From NCBI RefSeq assembly GCF_019357415.1, contig NZ_CP048410.1:2626001-2690000 (forward strand): 64,000 nucleotides of DNA, written 5' to 3'. The position numbers and the translations under genes were made by a program. This DNA comes from Gramella sp. MT6. GTDB taxonomy: Bacteria; Bacteroidota; Bacteroidia; Flavobacteriales; Flavobacteriaceae. The notes beneath the pieces were generated by a model. It was not told the origin of the DNA, made no database searches, and saw only the letters and a program-made list of their open reading frames with translations. This document shows, piece after piece, positions 17,418 through 26,618 of this stretch; position 1 is the first letter of the stretch; each line of letters starts with the position of its first letter.

Positions 17418-20400
17418 ATGAAAAAACAAGGTTCTATAATAGAATGGGCGATGCAGAACAAAGCTTTTCCCGTGGCACTGGCTTTTGTTTTTGTTGTGAT
17501 TGGCCTGCTAGGCTTATTCAATATGCCACGAAACGAGTTTCCGGAGTTTACCATTAGGCAAGGATTGGTTATGGGATTTTACCCCGGTGCCAATTCAGAA
17601 GAAGTTGAAGAGCAACTTACTGCTAAAGTGGAAGCTTTTCTATTTAGTTACAATGAAGTAGATAAAGAAAAAACCTATTCTTACTCACAGGATGGGGCAA
17701 TGTATATTTATGTAGAAATAGACAGTCGAGTAGGGCCAGACGAGACTTCGCAATTTTGGAATAAGCTAAAAAACGACGTTCCTGTTTTTCAACAACGAGA
17801 AGTGCCACCCGGCGTTAAGGGTATCCTTGTTAACAGCGATTTTGGAAGTACGGCCGCAATGATTATAGCGGTGGAATCTAAAACGAGGCCTTATAAAGAT
17901 CTACAGCTACATGTTGAAGAAATTGAAGATAAACTCCGCCAGGTTAAGGGTATGGCCAAGATAAGCCATTCCGGAGGCCTTACAGAGCAGATTGCTATAT
18001 ATATAGATCAAAATGAGTTAGCACAATACGGTATTAGTCCAGGAGGGTTAATGCAGAGCCTACAATCACAAGGTACTGTAAGGCCAAGTGGAACTTTAGA
18101 GTCACCAGGGTTTGATAGGCCCATTCATATGGACGTTTTTTTAGAAAACATAACAGATATAGCTAATCACATTGTAAGTACCGGTGAAGATGGCAGAGTT
18201 GTCAGGATCAAAGATATTGCTGAAGTAAAAAGAGAGTATGAAGACCCAAATTCATTTATAACCACGAGCGGAACAAAAGCAATGATCATCACTTTAGAGA
18301 TGGCTTCGGGCAACAATATTGTCCAGTTTGGAGATAGGATAGATGAAAAACTTGATTTAATTAAAAATCAGCTTCCAGAAGATATCCAAGTAAGGAAAAT
18401 TGCTAATCAGCCCAGTGTTGTACAAGATGCTATAAGCCATTTTTTAAAAGAATTTGGCTATGCCCTTTTAGGAGTGGTCATCGTTACCTTGTTTTTGCTG
18501 CCTTTTAGGATAGCTTCTGTTGCGGCAGCAACTATCCCTATTACTATTTTATCTACACTTGCACTTATGTATATGTTGGGAATGGAACTAAATACCGTTA
18601 CCCTTGCAGCACTAATTATTGTATTAGGGATAGTAGTAGATGATCCCATTGTTGTAATTGATAATCACGTAGAAAAATTAGATGAAGGACAATCTGTTTG
18701 GGAAGCGGCAAAGAATAGTGCCTTAGAACTTTTCCCCTCTGTATTTACTGCAACACTGGCCATATCTGCTACCTTTTTACCTTTGGTGTTTTTTATGTCG
18801 GGAACCGCAAAAGACTTCCTTAGCACATTTCCATATACCATAATGATCGCATTATTTCTCTCACTCGCCATCTCTGTATTGCTTGTACCCTATTTTAATA
18901 CCTTATTCATTAAAAAAGGATTGCAGAACAAAAAAAATAATCAAAAAGAGCAGAAAAAATCTTTGTTAGACCGCTTGCAAAATATTTTTGATAGGAGTGT
19001 GGAAAAAGCGATGAAACACTATAAACTTACGCTTGTTGCAGGAATAGCATCAGTGCTTATAGGTATATTTCTTTTCTCCAATTTGTCGCAAGAATTGTTT
19101 CCGGTAATCGAAAGAAATCAATTTGCCGTAGAGGTCTACCTTTCTAAAAATAGCAGCCTTGAAGAAACGCAAAGCGTAGTTGAAGAATTTGAAAAGATTC
19201 TTGCAAAAGATGAGCGCGTTGAAGATTATACAAGTTTTATAGGTGAAAGTTCGCCACGTTTTCATATGGTCTATGCCCCAAATCTTCCAGCAAAGAACTA
19301 TGCCCAAGTTTTGGTTACCACCTCCTCAGATGATGCTACAGTAGAAGTGCTTAAAGAATATGATGCGAAATACGCCAACATGTTTCCCAATGCATATTTA
19401 AGAATGAAGCAACTTAATATGATAGCGAAACCGGCACAGGTGGAAGTTCGGCTTTTTGGAGAAGATGTCAATAGACTAAAGGAGTATGGAAATAAGATTA
19501 TTGACCTTTCTCGCAAAACCCCACAAACCATTTGGTCCAGGACTAATTATGGTGAAATTCAGCAAACCATCTCTATTGATATTAAAGAAGAAGAAGCGTC
19601 CCGTGTAGGCCTAACACGAGAACATATTGCCAACACTATTGCTATGAATATGGAGGGACTAATAGCAACACAAGTCTGGGATGATGAATATGGCATAAAC
19701 GTTAAGATAAAATCTAAGAACCCAACCGACCAAAAAGTATCAACAATAAGGGAATTAGCAATAATTTTACCTAGAACAGGTACAAGTATTCCCCTACGGC
19801 AAATTGCGAATATCAAACCCGATTGGGAACAGGAACAAATTGTGAGACGTAATGGAATACGATGTTTAACGGTACGGATAGATATTGCTAAAGGAGCTGT
19901 TGCCAATGAAGTGCTCGCAAAATTACGCCCAAAAATAGAAGAATTAGAAATTCCTGATAATATTACAATTGGTTACGGCGGTGAATACGAAATGTCCCAG
20001 GAAAATCTACTACCTATGGGCATTTCTCTATTAATAAGCATCTTCATTATTTTCCTTATCCTGCTTTGGCACTTTAAATCTTTTACATATGCGGTTTTAA
20101 GCTTTATCACCATGCCACTCAGCATATTTGGGGCAGCATTAGGCTTATTGTTAATGCAGTATCCTTTTGGGTTTACATCTTTCTTAGGCCTTTTAGCACT
20201 TTGTGGAATTGTGGTTAGAAATGGTATTATCCTTATTGATTTTGCAGATGAATTAAGAAGAGATCACGGGTATTCAGTTTTCGAAGCTGCTGCCCAGGCT
20301 GCCAAAAGAAGAATGCGACCTATTTTCCTTACCTCTTCTGCAGCAGCAGTTGGTGTGACTCCTATGATCCTTAGTAGATCCACTTTATGGGGGCCTTTAG

Positions 20401-20534
20401 GTACAGTAATAGCTTTTGGCTTAATGGTTTCGATGGTGCTTACATTATTTGTTTTACCGGTATTGTACTGGTTGTTTTTCAGAAATAAAAAAAATGAAAG
20501 TGAAGCATCCCAAGAAAATCAAGCGAATTCCTAA
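17418..20534 (+). CDS. RND-family efflux pump, inner-membrane permease (HAE-1-like)
   Basis: 1038 residues, 12 membrane helices in two repeats with two large periplasmic loops. The proton-relay Asp pair in TM4 is present (GIVVDDPIVVID). In TM10 the usual Lys of GLxxKNAI is Arg (GIVVRNGIILIDFADELRRD), a variant seen in some RND subgroups. Signature segments include FPEFTIRQGLVMGFYPGA near the N-terminus and RRMRPIFLTSSAAAVGVTPM. It exports drugs, lipids or dyes using the proton gradient. The genes that follow suggest a lipid or membrane-active substrate (inference). Confidence 0.93.
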   Translation: MKKQGSIIEWAMQNKAFPVALAFVFVVIGLLGLFNMPRNEFPEFTIRQGLVMGFYPGANSEEVEEQLTAKVEAFLFSYNEVDKEKTYSYSQDGAMYIYVEIDSRVGPDETSQFWNKLKNDVPVFQQREVPPGVKGILVNSDFGSTAAMIIAVESKTRPYKDLQLHVEEIEDKLRQVKGMAKISHSGGLTEQIAIYIDQNELAQYGISPGGLMQSLQSQGTVRPSGTLESPGFDRPIHMDVFLENITDIANHIVSTGEDGRVVRIKDIAEVKREYEDPNSFITTSGTKAMIITLEMASGNNIVQFGDRIDEKLDLIKNQLPEDIQVRKIANQPSVVQDAISHFLKEFGYALLGVVIVTLFLLPFRIASVAAATIPITILSTLALMYMLGMELNTVTLAALIIVLGIVVDDPIVVIDNHVEKLDEGQSVWEAAKNSALELFPSVFTATLAISATFLPLVFFMSGTAKDFLSTFPYTIMIALFLSLAISVLLVPYFNTLFIKKGLQNKKNNQKEQKKSLLDRLQNIFDRSVEKAMKHYKLTLVAGIASVLIGIFLFSNLSQELFPVIERNQFAVEVYLSKNSSLEETQSVVEEFEKILAKDERVEDYTSFIGESSPRFHMVYAPNLPAKNYAQVLVTTSSDDATVEVLKEYDAKYANMFPNAYLRMKQLNMIAKPAQVEVRLFGEDVNRLKEYGNKIIDLSRKTPQTIWSRTNYGEIQQTISIDIKEEEASRVGLTREHIANTIAMNMEGLIATQVWDDEYGINVKIKSKNPTDQKVSTIRELAIILPRTGTSIPLRQIANIKPDWEQEQIVRRNGIRCLTVRIDIAKGAVANEVLAKLRPKIEELEIPDNITIGYGGEYEMSQENLLPMGISLLISIFIIFLILLWHFKSFTYAVLSFITMPLSIFGAALGLLLMQYPFGFTSFLGLLALCGIVVRNGIILIDFADELRRDHGYSVFEAAAQAAKRRMRPIFLTSSAAAVGVTPMILSRSTLWGPLGTVIAFGLMVSMVLTLFVLPVLYWLFFRNKKNESEASQENQANS

Positions 20535-20550
20535 TATAACTATAGAAAAT

Positions 20551-21885
20551 ATGAATCCAAAGCATAGTTCTTATATCATAGCTTGCAGCCTGTTAAGCTT
20601 TCTATCCTTCGGAAGCTTGTTTGCACAGGAAACCTTAAATCTGGGGGAGGTTAAAAAAACTGCGGTATCTCATAGTAATAGTATAAAAAACGGAGAAATA
20701 AGAATTGAACAGGCTGAAGCAGCTAAACGTGAAGCAATTGCCAATTACTTTCCCCAAATTAATGGACAGGGGACCGTTCTTTACGGATTTAACAACAATA
20801 TTATAGATCCTATCCAGAATATATTACCTATTGGTATTGATAATATCTATCTGGCCAGTGCTGGGGCAACAGAAATAATCTATGCGGGCGGGAAAGTTAG
20901 GAACTCAAGCAATTTAGCAGGTTTACAAGTGGAAACCAAGACAATACAGGCAGAGCAGTCTATAGATTCTGTACTTTATACAACCGAAGATAAGTATTGG
21001 CAATTAGTAAAGGTACAGGAACAACTAAGGTCCATACAAGCAAGCAAAATATACCTCACCGAATTGTTGAAACAACAAGAAGACCTGTTAGGAGCCGGAC
21101 TTATTGCAAAAAATCAATTACTAAGAGTGAGAACAAATCGTAGTCGTGTGCTTTTACAACAAAGTAAACTTGCGAATATGCGGAAACTGGCATTATTGGA
21201 CCTTGGCTTATATGTAGGAAAAATTTATGATACTACTACGGTTGCAATAGATACTTTGAGACAAGTAAACCCACCACAGCTTAAATATTCTGAACCAGAT
21301 TTAGACTTGACCGGCAATGATAATTACCGACTTATCGAAAAGTCGGTTGAAGCCGCCAGATTAATGACAAAAATAACTAAAGCCGATCTTTTACCACAAG
21401 TTTCAGTGGGTGTGAATGCCGCCTATTTTGGATCGTTTTCCAATAATCTTCCTGGCCAGTTTAAGCCTATTGGGTTGGGAATGGTAAGCATTCCAATTTC
21501 CGATTGGTGGGGAGCAGGAAAGGAAAAAGTTCAGCAAAAAATACTTCAGGAAAAAATAGCTCAAAATAATCTGGAAGAGCAAAAAGACCAGCTTAAAATT
21601 GGTATTATGAAATCCTGGTATGATCTTATCGATGCCTACAAGCAAATTAATTATGCTCAAGAAAATTTGTACTATACCAACGAGAATTTAAAAGTTCAAA
21701 GGGATAATTACAATAGTGGCCTAAATAATTTGACCGATCTATTAGATGCTCAACAACAGGAAGAAGAAGCTGAGGCGGAATATATAAATGCTTATGCTAA
21801 TTATAAACTGGCAGAATCTAAATACTTGTTTGTTACAGATAATTTAGAAGATAAATATTCTGAACACTATCAAAATTTCAATTAA
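20551..21885 (+). CDS. TolC-family outer-membrane efflux protein
   Basis: 444 residues from ATG 20551. The open frame reaches back to 20449, but that part overlaps the permease in another frame, and the signal peptide (about 4-26, ending SFGSLFAQ) follows this ATG. The two OEP repeats are visible as long coiled-coil helices (RIEQAEAAKREAIANYFPQI; SGLNNLTDLLDAQQQEEEAE). It forms the outer-membrane channel of the tripartite pump whose adaptor and permease precede it, 16 bp after the permease stop. Confidence 0.92.
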   Translation: MNPKHSSYIIACSLLSFLSFGSLFAQETLNLGEVKKTAVSHSNSIKNGEIRIEQAEAAKREAIANYFPQINGQGTVLYGFNNNIIDPIQNILPIGIDNIYLASAGATEIIYAGGKVRNSSNLAGLQVETKTIQAEQSIDSVLYTTEDKYWQLVKVQEQLRSIQASKIYLTELLKQQEDLLGAGLIAKNQLLRVRTNRSRVLLQQSKLANMRKLALLDLGLYVGKIYDTTTVAIDTLRQVNPPQLKYSEPDLDLTGNDNYRLIEKSVEAARLMTKITKADLLPQVSVGVNAAYFGSFSNNLPGQFKPIGLGMVSIPISDWWGAGKEKVQQKILQEKIAQNNLEEQKDQLKIGIMKSWYDLIDAYKQINYAQENLYYTNENLKVQRDNYNSGLNNLTDLLDAQQQEEEAEAEYINAYANYKLAESKYLFVTDNLEDKYSEHYQNFN

Positions 21886-21925
21886 AAATTTATCATGTTT
21901 AGCCACAATTAAATATGCATTTAAG

Positions 21926-22765
21926 ATGCCTATATCATTCAAATTATCTTTTTACACGACCATTATAGCGCTACTTTCCTTTCACCAGGTCCAATCTCAG
22001 CGTCTTACGAGAGATGAATTAAAAGATACTATATTTCCTTCATTTTCAATCTATAAGGATACTTATTTTATAACAGGAGTTCCCACCCATACAGGAATTT
22101 CTAAAGAAACTGCAGATGCCAAATACCAGATAAGTTTTAAGCAATTAATAACAAGGCATACATTGCCTTTTAATACTCAGTTGTTTATTACGTACACCCA
22201 AAAGTCTTTTTGGGATGTATATGCATTCTCCAGTCCGTTTCAGGAAGTAAATTTTAATCCAGGAATCGGTTTTGGAAAACCTCTGTTCAATAACGGTGAT
22301 AAACTGGTTGGTCTTACAGAATTTAAAATTGAGCATGAGTCTAATGGTCGCGATAGTTATTATTCTAGGAGTTGGAACAGTATATCCCTTAGCTACCATA
22401 CACGAATTAGCAAGAAAACACTTTTAAGTATAAAGACCTGGTTTCCATTCTCCTATAAATCAGATAATCCAAAGCTAATAAAATATATAGGATATGGTGA
22501 AATAAATTTGGTTCATAATATTAGTAATGATTTACAATTGGAACTCAATGCTAAAAAGGGTAATCAATGGAACTGGAAAGGAAGCTTAAGAAGTCGCTTG
22601 ATTTATTCAATAGCTAAAAGAACGAATCAGTACATTATGTTGGAATGGTTTAATGGCTATGGAGAAAATTTGATTGCTTTTGACAAATATAGAAGTATGC
22701 TCCGGATTGGATATATTATCAGGTCAACCGACCTTCAACTATTAAAACCTGCGCAGCTTAGGTAG
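21926..22765 (+). CDS. pldA: Outer-membrane phospholipase A (PldA/OMPLA family)
   Basis: 279 residues with a signal peptide (about 1-25, ending FHQVQSQ) and an amphipathic beta-barrel body. The OMPLA signature is clear: EHESNGRDSYYSRSWN places His137, Ser139 and Asn151 with the same spacing (+2, +14) as the catalytic His142, Ser144 and Asn156 of the E. coli enzyme. It removes acyl chains from phospholipids that have moved into the outer leaflet of the outer membrane. It lies 40 bp downstream of the TolC-like gene, within the TetR-led set, which ties envelope lipid repair to efflux. Confidence 0.88.
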   Translation: MPISFKLSFYTTIIALLSFHQVQSQRLTRDELKDTIFPSFSIYKDTYFITGVPTHTGISKETADAKYQISFKQLITRHTLPFNTQLFITYTQKSFWDVYAFSSPFQEVNFNPGIGFGKPLFNNGDKLVGLTEFKIEHESNGRDSYYSRSWNSISLSYHTRISKKTLLSIKTWFPFSYKSDNPKLIKYIGYGEINLVHNISNDLQLELNAKKGNQWNWKGSLRSRLIYSIAKRTNQYIMLEWFNGYGENLIAFDKYRSMLRIGYIIRSTDLQLLKPAQLR

Positions 22766-22794
22766 GTTTTGTCCTTTATATTAAAATAGATTTT

Positions 22795-23952
22795 ATGAAA
22801 CAAAACTATAATATTGATTTTATTTATTTGATTCATAGCAACCCCCTTTTATCTAAAATTCTTAAATATATAGTTTTTTGGATAGCTTCCTACAGTCTCC
22901 TAATGTTCATTGCCCATCAAAATCTACTTGCAATGTACAGTGTGATAGGCCAAAAATTGGAAATTAATCAGGAGCTACCAGTAGGAGATCCCCCTGTTAA
23001 ATTTACAGTTTTAATAGGAGTTATTTTTGGAACATCGTTGGCTTTGTTGGATCATTTACTTACAAAAATTTATCATCGAAATCACTCATTAGGATTAAAT
23101 ATTCTGGCTGGAGGGTTCATTTACTTTTGTCTACTTGCGGGACTTGTAATTGCTATTAGATCTGCAAGTGAGGTTTTTTCGAACTATTTTATAGAGAAAA
23201 ATTCATTATCTGCAATAATCTTAGAAGAAAGTGGAGAACGTATTGAATATATTTTATTGATATATACTTTTTTGATGACACTCGTAATCAGTTTCTTCAA
23301 TCAAATAGCTTCTAAATTCGGCCCAGGCTATTTGTGGTATATGATTCTAGGTACATTCCGCTTTCCTCGAGAGCAAGAGAGGGTTTTTATGTTCTTGGAC
23401 TTAAACTCATCCACGAGATTAGCCGAAGAATTGGGCCATCTAAAATATAGTTCACTTATTCAGCATTCTTTTCTGGATATAAATAGAATTGTCAGGGAAT
23501 ATCATGCCGAAATTTATCAATACGTGGGGGATGAAATCGTAATTAGCTGGCCACTTCAAAAATTCCAAGGTAACTCTCCAATAGGTTTCCTTTTCTCAGT
23601 TCAAGATCAACTTAATTCTAGAGAGGATTTTTACTATAAACAATTTGGAGAGGTTCCTACTTTTAAAGCTGGAATACATATGGGTATGGTTACAGTTATA
23701 GAAGTAGGAGATGTTAAAAGGGAACTGGCTTATCATGGCGATACTTTGAATGTTGCTTCAAGGCTAGAAAACCTTTGTAAAAGCTACGATAGCTCATTGT
23801 TAATTTCCGGAGAGGTAAAAAATTCTATCCAGGATCAAAACAGGTATCATACAACTTCTTTGGGTCAAAAAAATTTGGAAGGTCGTGAGTCACCGATAGA
23901 GGTATTTAGTGTAAGACGCCACACAAATAAATATAAAAATTTAGATAAATGA
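22795..23952 (+). CDS. Membrane-bound class III adenylate/guanylate cyclase
   Basis: 385 residues. Four membrane helices (about 24-45, 70-90, 103-122 and 152-170) precede a class III cyclase catalytic domain (about 195-370). Metal-binding Asp202 (FMFLDLNSSTRLAEEL) and Asp246 (YVGDEIVISWP) are present, and LNVASRLENLCK holds the transition-state Asn and Arg. No HAMP domain is visible. cAMP is the probable product; signalling by cAMP is poorly known in Flavobacteriia. The start is 30 bp after pldA, and the stop overlaps the PAP2 gene by 4 bp, so the cyclase is an integral member of this gene set. Confidence 0.88.
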   Translation: MKQNYNIDFIYLIHSNPLLSKILKYIVFWIASYSLLMFIAHQNLLAMYSVIGQKLEINQELPVGDPPVKFTVLIGVIFGTSLALLDHLLTKIYHRNHSLGLNILAGGFIYFCLLAGLVIAIRSASEVFSNYFIEKNSLSAIILEESGERIEYILLIYTFLMTLVISFFNQIASKFGPGYLWYMILGTFRFPREQERVFMFLDLNSSTRLAEELGHLKYSSLIQHSFLDINRIVREYHAEIYQYVGDEIVISWPLQKFQGNSPIGFLFSVQDQLNSREDFYYKQFGEVPTFKAGIHMGMVTVIEVGDVKRELAYHGDTLNVASRLENLCKSYDSSLLISGEVKNSIQDQNRYHTTSLGQKNLEGRESPIEVFSVRRHTNKYKNLDK

Positions 23953-24779
23953 AAAAAATATACCTTATCGCTTTTTTGGCATTTCAGTCTTTATTATTTA
24001 GCCAAAATAAAAAAAATGACAGCCTTCCTACTACACTGGAACTTTTAAAATATGATGGAGTCAGTACTTTCAATGGACTAACTACCACCTACACAAAACC
24101 TTTGAAATGGAAAAAAAACAATTTTCTGACAGCTGGAATTATAATAATAGGTACAGGAGCATTGTATCTAATTGACGAAGAGTCTAATATATGGTTTGAA
24201 AATCAAGAAAAAGATATTCCAGGAATAATAAAAGACTTCGGCTGGTATTATGGCAGTCCACAAAATAATTACGCAATAAATGGAGTAGTGTATCTGTACG
24301 GTTTGATAACGAAAAACCAAAAAATACGAAAAACTGGGGTTTTGCTAATTTCAGCAGCCTCTACAGCTGGCCTTATTCAAACCATTTCTAAAATAACTGT
24401 AGGAAGAGGCCGTCCTGGTGCCGGAGAAGGCAAAGGTTCTTTCAAGCCCTTTAGCAAAGAAGGTGGTTTCCATAGCTTCCCTTCTGGACACACCATTCTT
24501 TCCTTTACCACAGCCTATGCTATAGGTAAACAATTTAAAAATCCATTACTAAAAGCAGCAATTTACGGAGTGGGAATGATAGCCCCAGTTTCGCGGCTTT
24601 GGGCAGGAGCTCATTGGCTAACGGATGTGGGACTCAGCATGGCCATAAGTATTTTGGTAGTTGATACGATAGATAATTATCTAAACACAAAAAGAGATTA
24701 CGGTCAAGGTTTTAAGAATAGTATAAGCTGGAAATTTAATATAGGTTTAGGAAGAGTAGGATTAATTGGGACTTTCTGA
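23949..24779 (+). CDS. PAP2-family membrane lipid phosphatase
   Basis: 276 residues with a signal-like N-terminus (about 1-19) and several membrane helices. The three PAP2 motifs are intact: KITVGRGRP (Lys148, Arg155), FPSGHTILSF (Ser179, His181) and SRLWAGAHWLTDV (Arg216, His222, Asp226). The family removes phosphate from phosphatidic acid, undecaprenyl pyrophosphate or lipid A on the periplasmic side. The start codon overlaps the cyclase stop (ATGA). With pldA and the acyltransferase it points to turnover of envelope lipids. Confidence 0.9.
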   Translation: MKKIYLIAFLAFQSLLFSQNKKNDSLPTTLELLKYDGVSTFNGLTTTYTKPLKWKKNNFLTAGIIIIGTGALYLIDEESNIWFENQEKDIPGIIKDFGWYYGSPQNNYAINGVVYLYGLITKNQKIRKTGVLLISAASTAGLIQTISKITVGRGRPGAGEGKGSFKPFSKEGGFHSFPSGHTILSFTTAYAIGKQFKNPLLKAAIYGVGMIAPVSRLWAGAHWLTDVGLSMAISILVVDTIDNYLNTKRDYGQGFKNSISWKFNIGLGRVGLIGTF

Positions 24780-24969
24780 TTTTTTAAATAAGTTTTTTTA
24801 ATCAAAAATTGAAAGAATTTGTTAGAAAGATTTGAAAAAATACCCAAAGGATATTCTATCATTACGATGATTATAGGTCAAACTGAATATTAATAAAGGA
24901 TATTAAATCATATGGAAAACCATGGTTATTAGCTTAGAAAGGATTTAAAAATACTAATATTTCAATCAT

Positions 24970-25830
24970 ATGAAGTTAACATACATTGCCCGTCTAAAAT
25001 TTTTCCCCTTTTATTTGATCTCCCTATTACCAATGCCTATTTTATATTTCATATCTGATGTTTTATATATTATTGTTTATAAAGTTGTTAGCTATAGAGA
25101 AAAGGTAGTTCGATATAATCTTGTAAATGCTTTTCCAGAAAGAACTGGATACGAAATAAATATAATCGAAAAGAAATTTTATCACCATCTTTGTGATATT
25201 GCAGTAGAAGCTATTAAAACACTTACAATAAGTGAAAAAGAAATCAAAAAGCGATTAATTATACGTAATCCAGAATTGTTACTAGATTTTCAGAAAAAGC
25301 ACCAGAGTATATTAATGTATGCCGCACATCAGGGAAATTGGGAGTGGTTAGTTTACTTGCCAATATATTTTCAAATTCCTTCATATACTTTTTACAAACC
25401 ATTAAAAAATGGATATTTCAATGAACTGTTTTTAACTATAAGAGAACGATTCGGGGTAAAATGTATAGCGGCGAAAAAAGGATACAGGACTATCATAAGA
25501 CAGAAGAATGAAAACCTATCCGTAATGAACTGTATAATAGGGGATCAAAGCCCCAAACGAAAACAGGCAAAAATATGGAAAGAATTTATGTATAGGGAAA
25601 CAGCTTTTTTGACCGGTGCAGAAAAAATCGCCGATAGAACTGGACCCGCCGTGGTTTTTCCAAATTTTAGAAAAATAAAAAGAGGACATTACGAGTTACA
25701 GTTTCATATTGTCGAAAAGACGGAGACAAGCAGTATTATAGATAATTATATTAAACTTTTGGAAAGTTCCATAAGAAAAAGTCCTGAATTATGGTTATGG
25801 AGTCACAAAAGATGGAAATTGAGCTCATAG
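24970..25830 (+). CDS. LpxL/HtrB-type lysophospholipid/lipid A acyltransferase
   Basis: 286 residues. A membrane-anchoring N-terminus (about 12-42) is followed by the acyltransferase domain. The catalytic HX4(D/E) motif is AAHQGNWEW (His120, Glu125), as in Bacteroidota LpxL-like proteins. GDQSPKRKQAKIWKEFM and TGAEKIADRTGPAVVFPNF are the other conserved blocks. It transfers an acyl chain to a lipid A or lysolipid acceptor at the inner membrane. It lies 190 bp after the PAP2 gene, so it may have its own promoter, but its role fits the lipid theme of that set. Confidence 0.85.
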   Translation: MKLTYIARLKFFPFYLISLLPMPILYFISDVLYIIVYKVVSYREKVVRYNLVNAFPERTGYEINIIEKKFYHHLCDIAVEAIKTLTISEKEIKKRLIIRNPELLLDFQKKHQSILMYAAHQGNWEWLVYLPIYFQIPSYTFYKPLKNGYFNELFLTIRERFGVKCIAAKKGYRTIIRQKNENLSVMNCIIGDQSPKRKQAKIWKEFMYRETAFLTGAEKIADRTGPAVVFPNFRKIKRGHYELQFHIVEKTETSSIIDNYIKLLESSIRKSPELWLWSHKRWKLSS

Positions 25831-25907
25831 ATACTCACTATAGGCTAAGGCTAAGCTTACATTATCGAAAATTAAATTTCTTAGCGGTTTTTTGGCACTT
25901 AGATGAT

Positions 25908-26507
25908 CTAAGAAATAATATTTTTCATTTTTACCTTACCTTTTTCATTAGTTATAGCATTCATATAAAACATTAACGATTCATGCTGATAGTGGGCCCT
26001 GGATATTTCAGTGGTATCCAAAAAGGGTGAATTATCATAGGTCATCGTTAATTGAAAATAAAGTTTTGAATATAGATTAGCATCAAAATCTTCCCTGTAG
26101 AGTCCCTGTTTTCTACCTCTTTCAATATTATGCACAAGAATTTCCGAAAGCTTTTCAGAAAAATATAGCATGTGTCTATTAAATATCTCAGGATAATATT
26201 TTATTAGCTGCCTTAGCATAATGGAATCGTTAGTTCTTGAAGCTCTTTCAATATCCTCATCTCTGGCAAACATCCTTTCCACGGCGTTATCTATGGTTTC
26301 ATCTAGATTTCTCATCTTTAAAAGAACTTTTTCCAACTTATAGGTTAGCACCTCTTCCAGCAGAACTTCCTTATTTTTATATTTCTGGTACAACGTCTTT
26401 TTAGAAATTTTTAGTTCCTGGGCGATGTCATCCATGGTCACTGTCTTGGCTCCGTAGTAGATGAAAAGATCTGCTACCTTCTCTAGTAATTCAATATCTT
26501 TCACCAT
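25908..26507 (-). CDS. TetR-family repressor of the second RND operon
   Basis: 199 residues. The HTH is at about 8-52 (DLFIYYGAKTVTMDDIAQEL, then ISKKTLYQKYKNKEVL). The rest is helical, and the C-terminal part (about 150-195) resembles the fatty-acid/bile-type TetR_C of Bacteroidota efflux regulators. It is encoded 111 bp after the permease on the same strand, behind a terminator, so it has its own promoter or receives read-through. It probably binds the inverted repeat in the tolC-like promoter at 32246-32268 (inference). Confidence 0.85.
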   Translation of the reverse strand: MVKDIELLEKVADLFIYYGAKTVTMDDIAQELKISKKTLYQKYKNKEVLLEEVLTYKLEKVLLKMRNLDETIDNAVERMFARDEDIERASRTNDSIMLRQLIKYYPEIFNRHMLYFSEKLSEILVHNIERGRKQGLYREDFDANLYSKLYFQLTMTYDNSPFLDTTEISRAHYQHESLMFYMNAITNEKGKVKMKNIIS

Positions 26508-26576
26508 TTGTTCTGGTTTTAAAAATTTTATTTAGGTAATTGGTTTTATAAAAATATTCCTTTTTATGCTTTAGTA

Positions 26577-26610
26577 CAAAAAGGAGCTGACTGCCCTTTA
26601 ACAGTCAGCT
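26577..26610 (-). terminator. Terminator of the second RND operon
   Basis: A 9-bp perfect stem AGCTGACTG / CAGTCAGCT with an 8-nt loop lies just after the permease stop. On the minus strand it is followed by CCTTTTTG, a short U tract. It separates the pump genes from tetR. Confidence 0.75.
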
Positions 26611-26618
26611 ATTGCACT

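Noticed and set aside
20449..20550. Upstream extension of the TolC-like gene
   Set aside because: It overlaps the permease gene in another frame and would bury a clear signal peptide.
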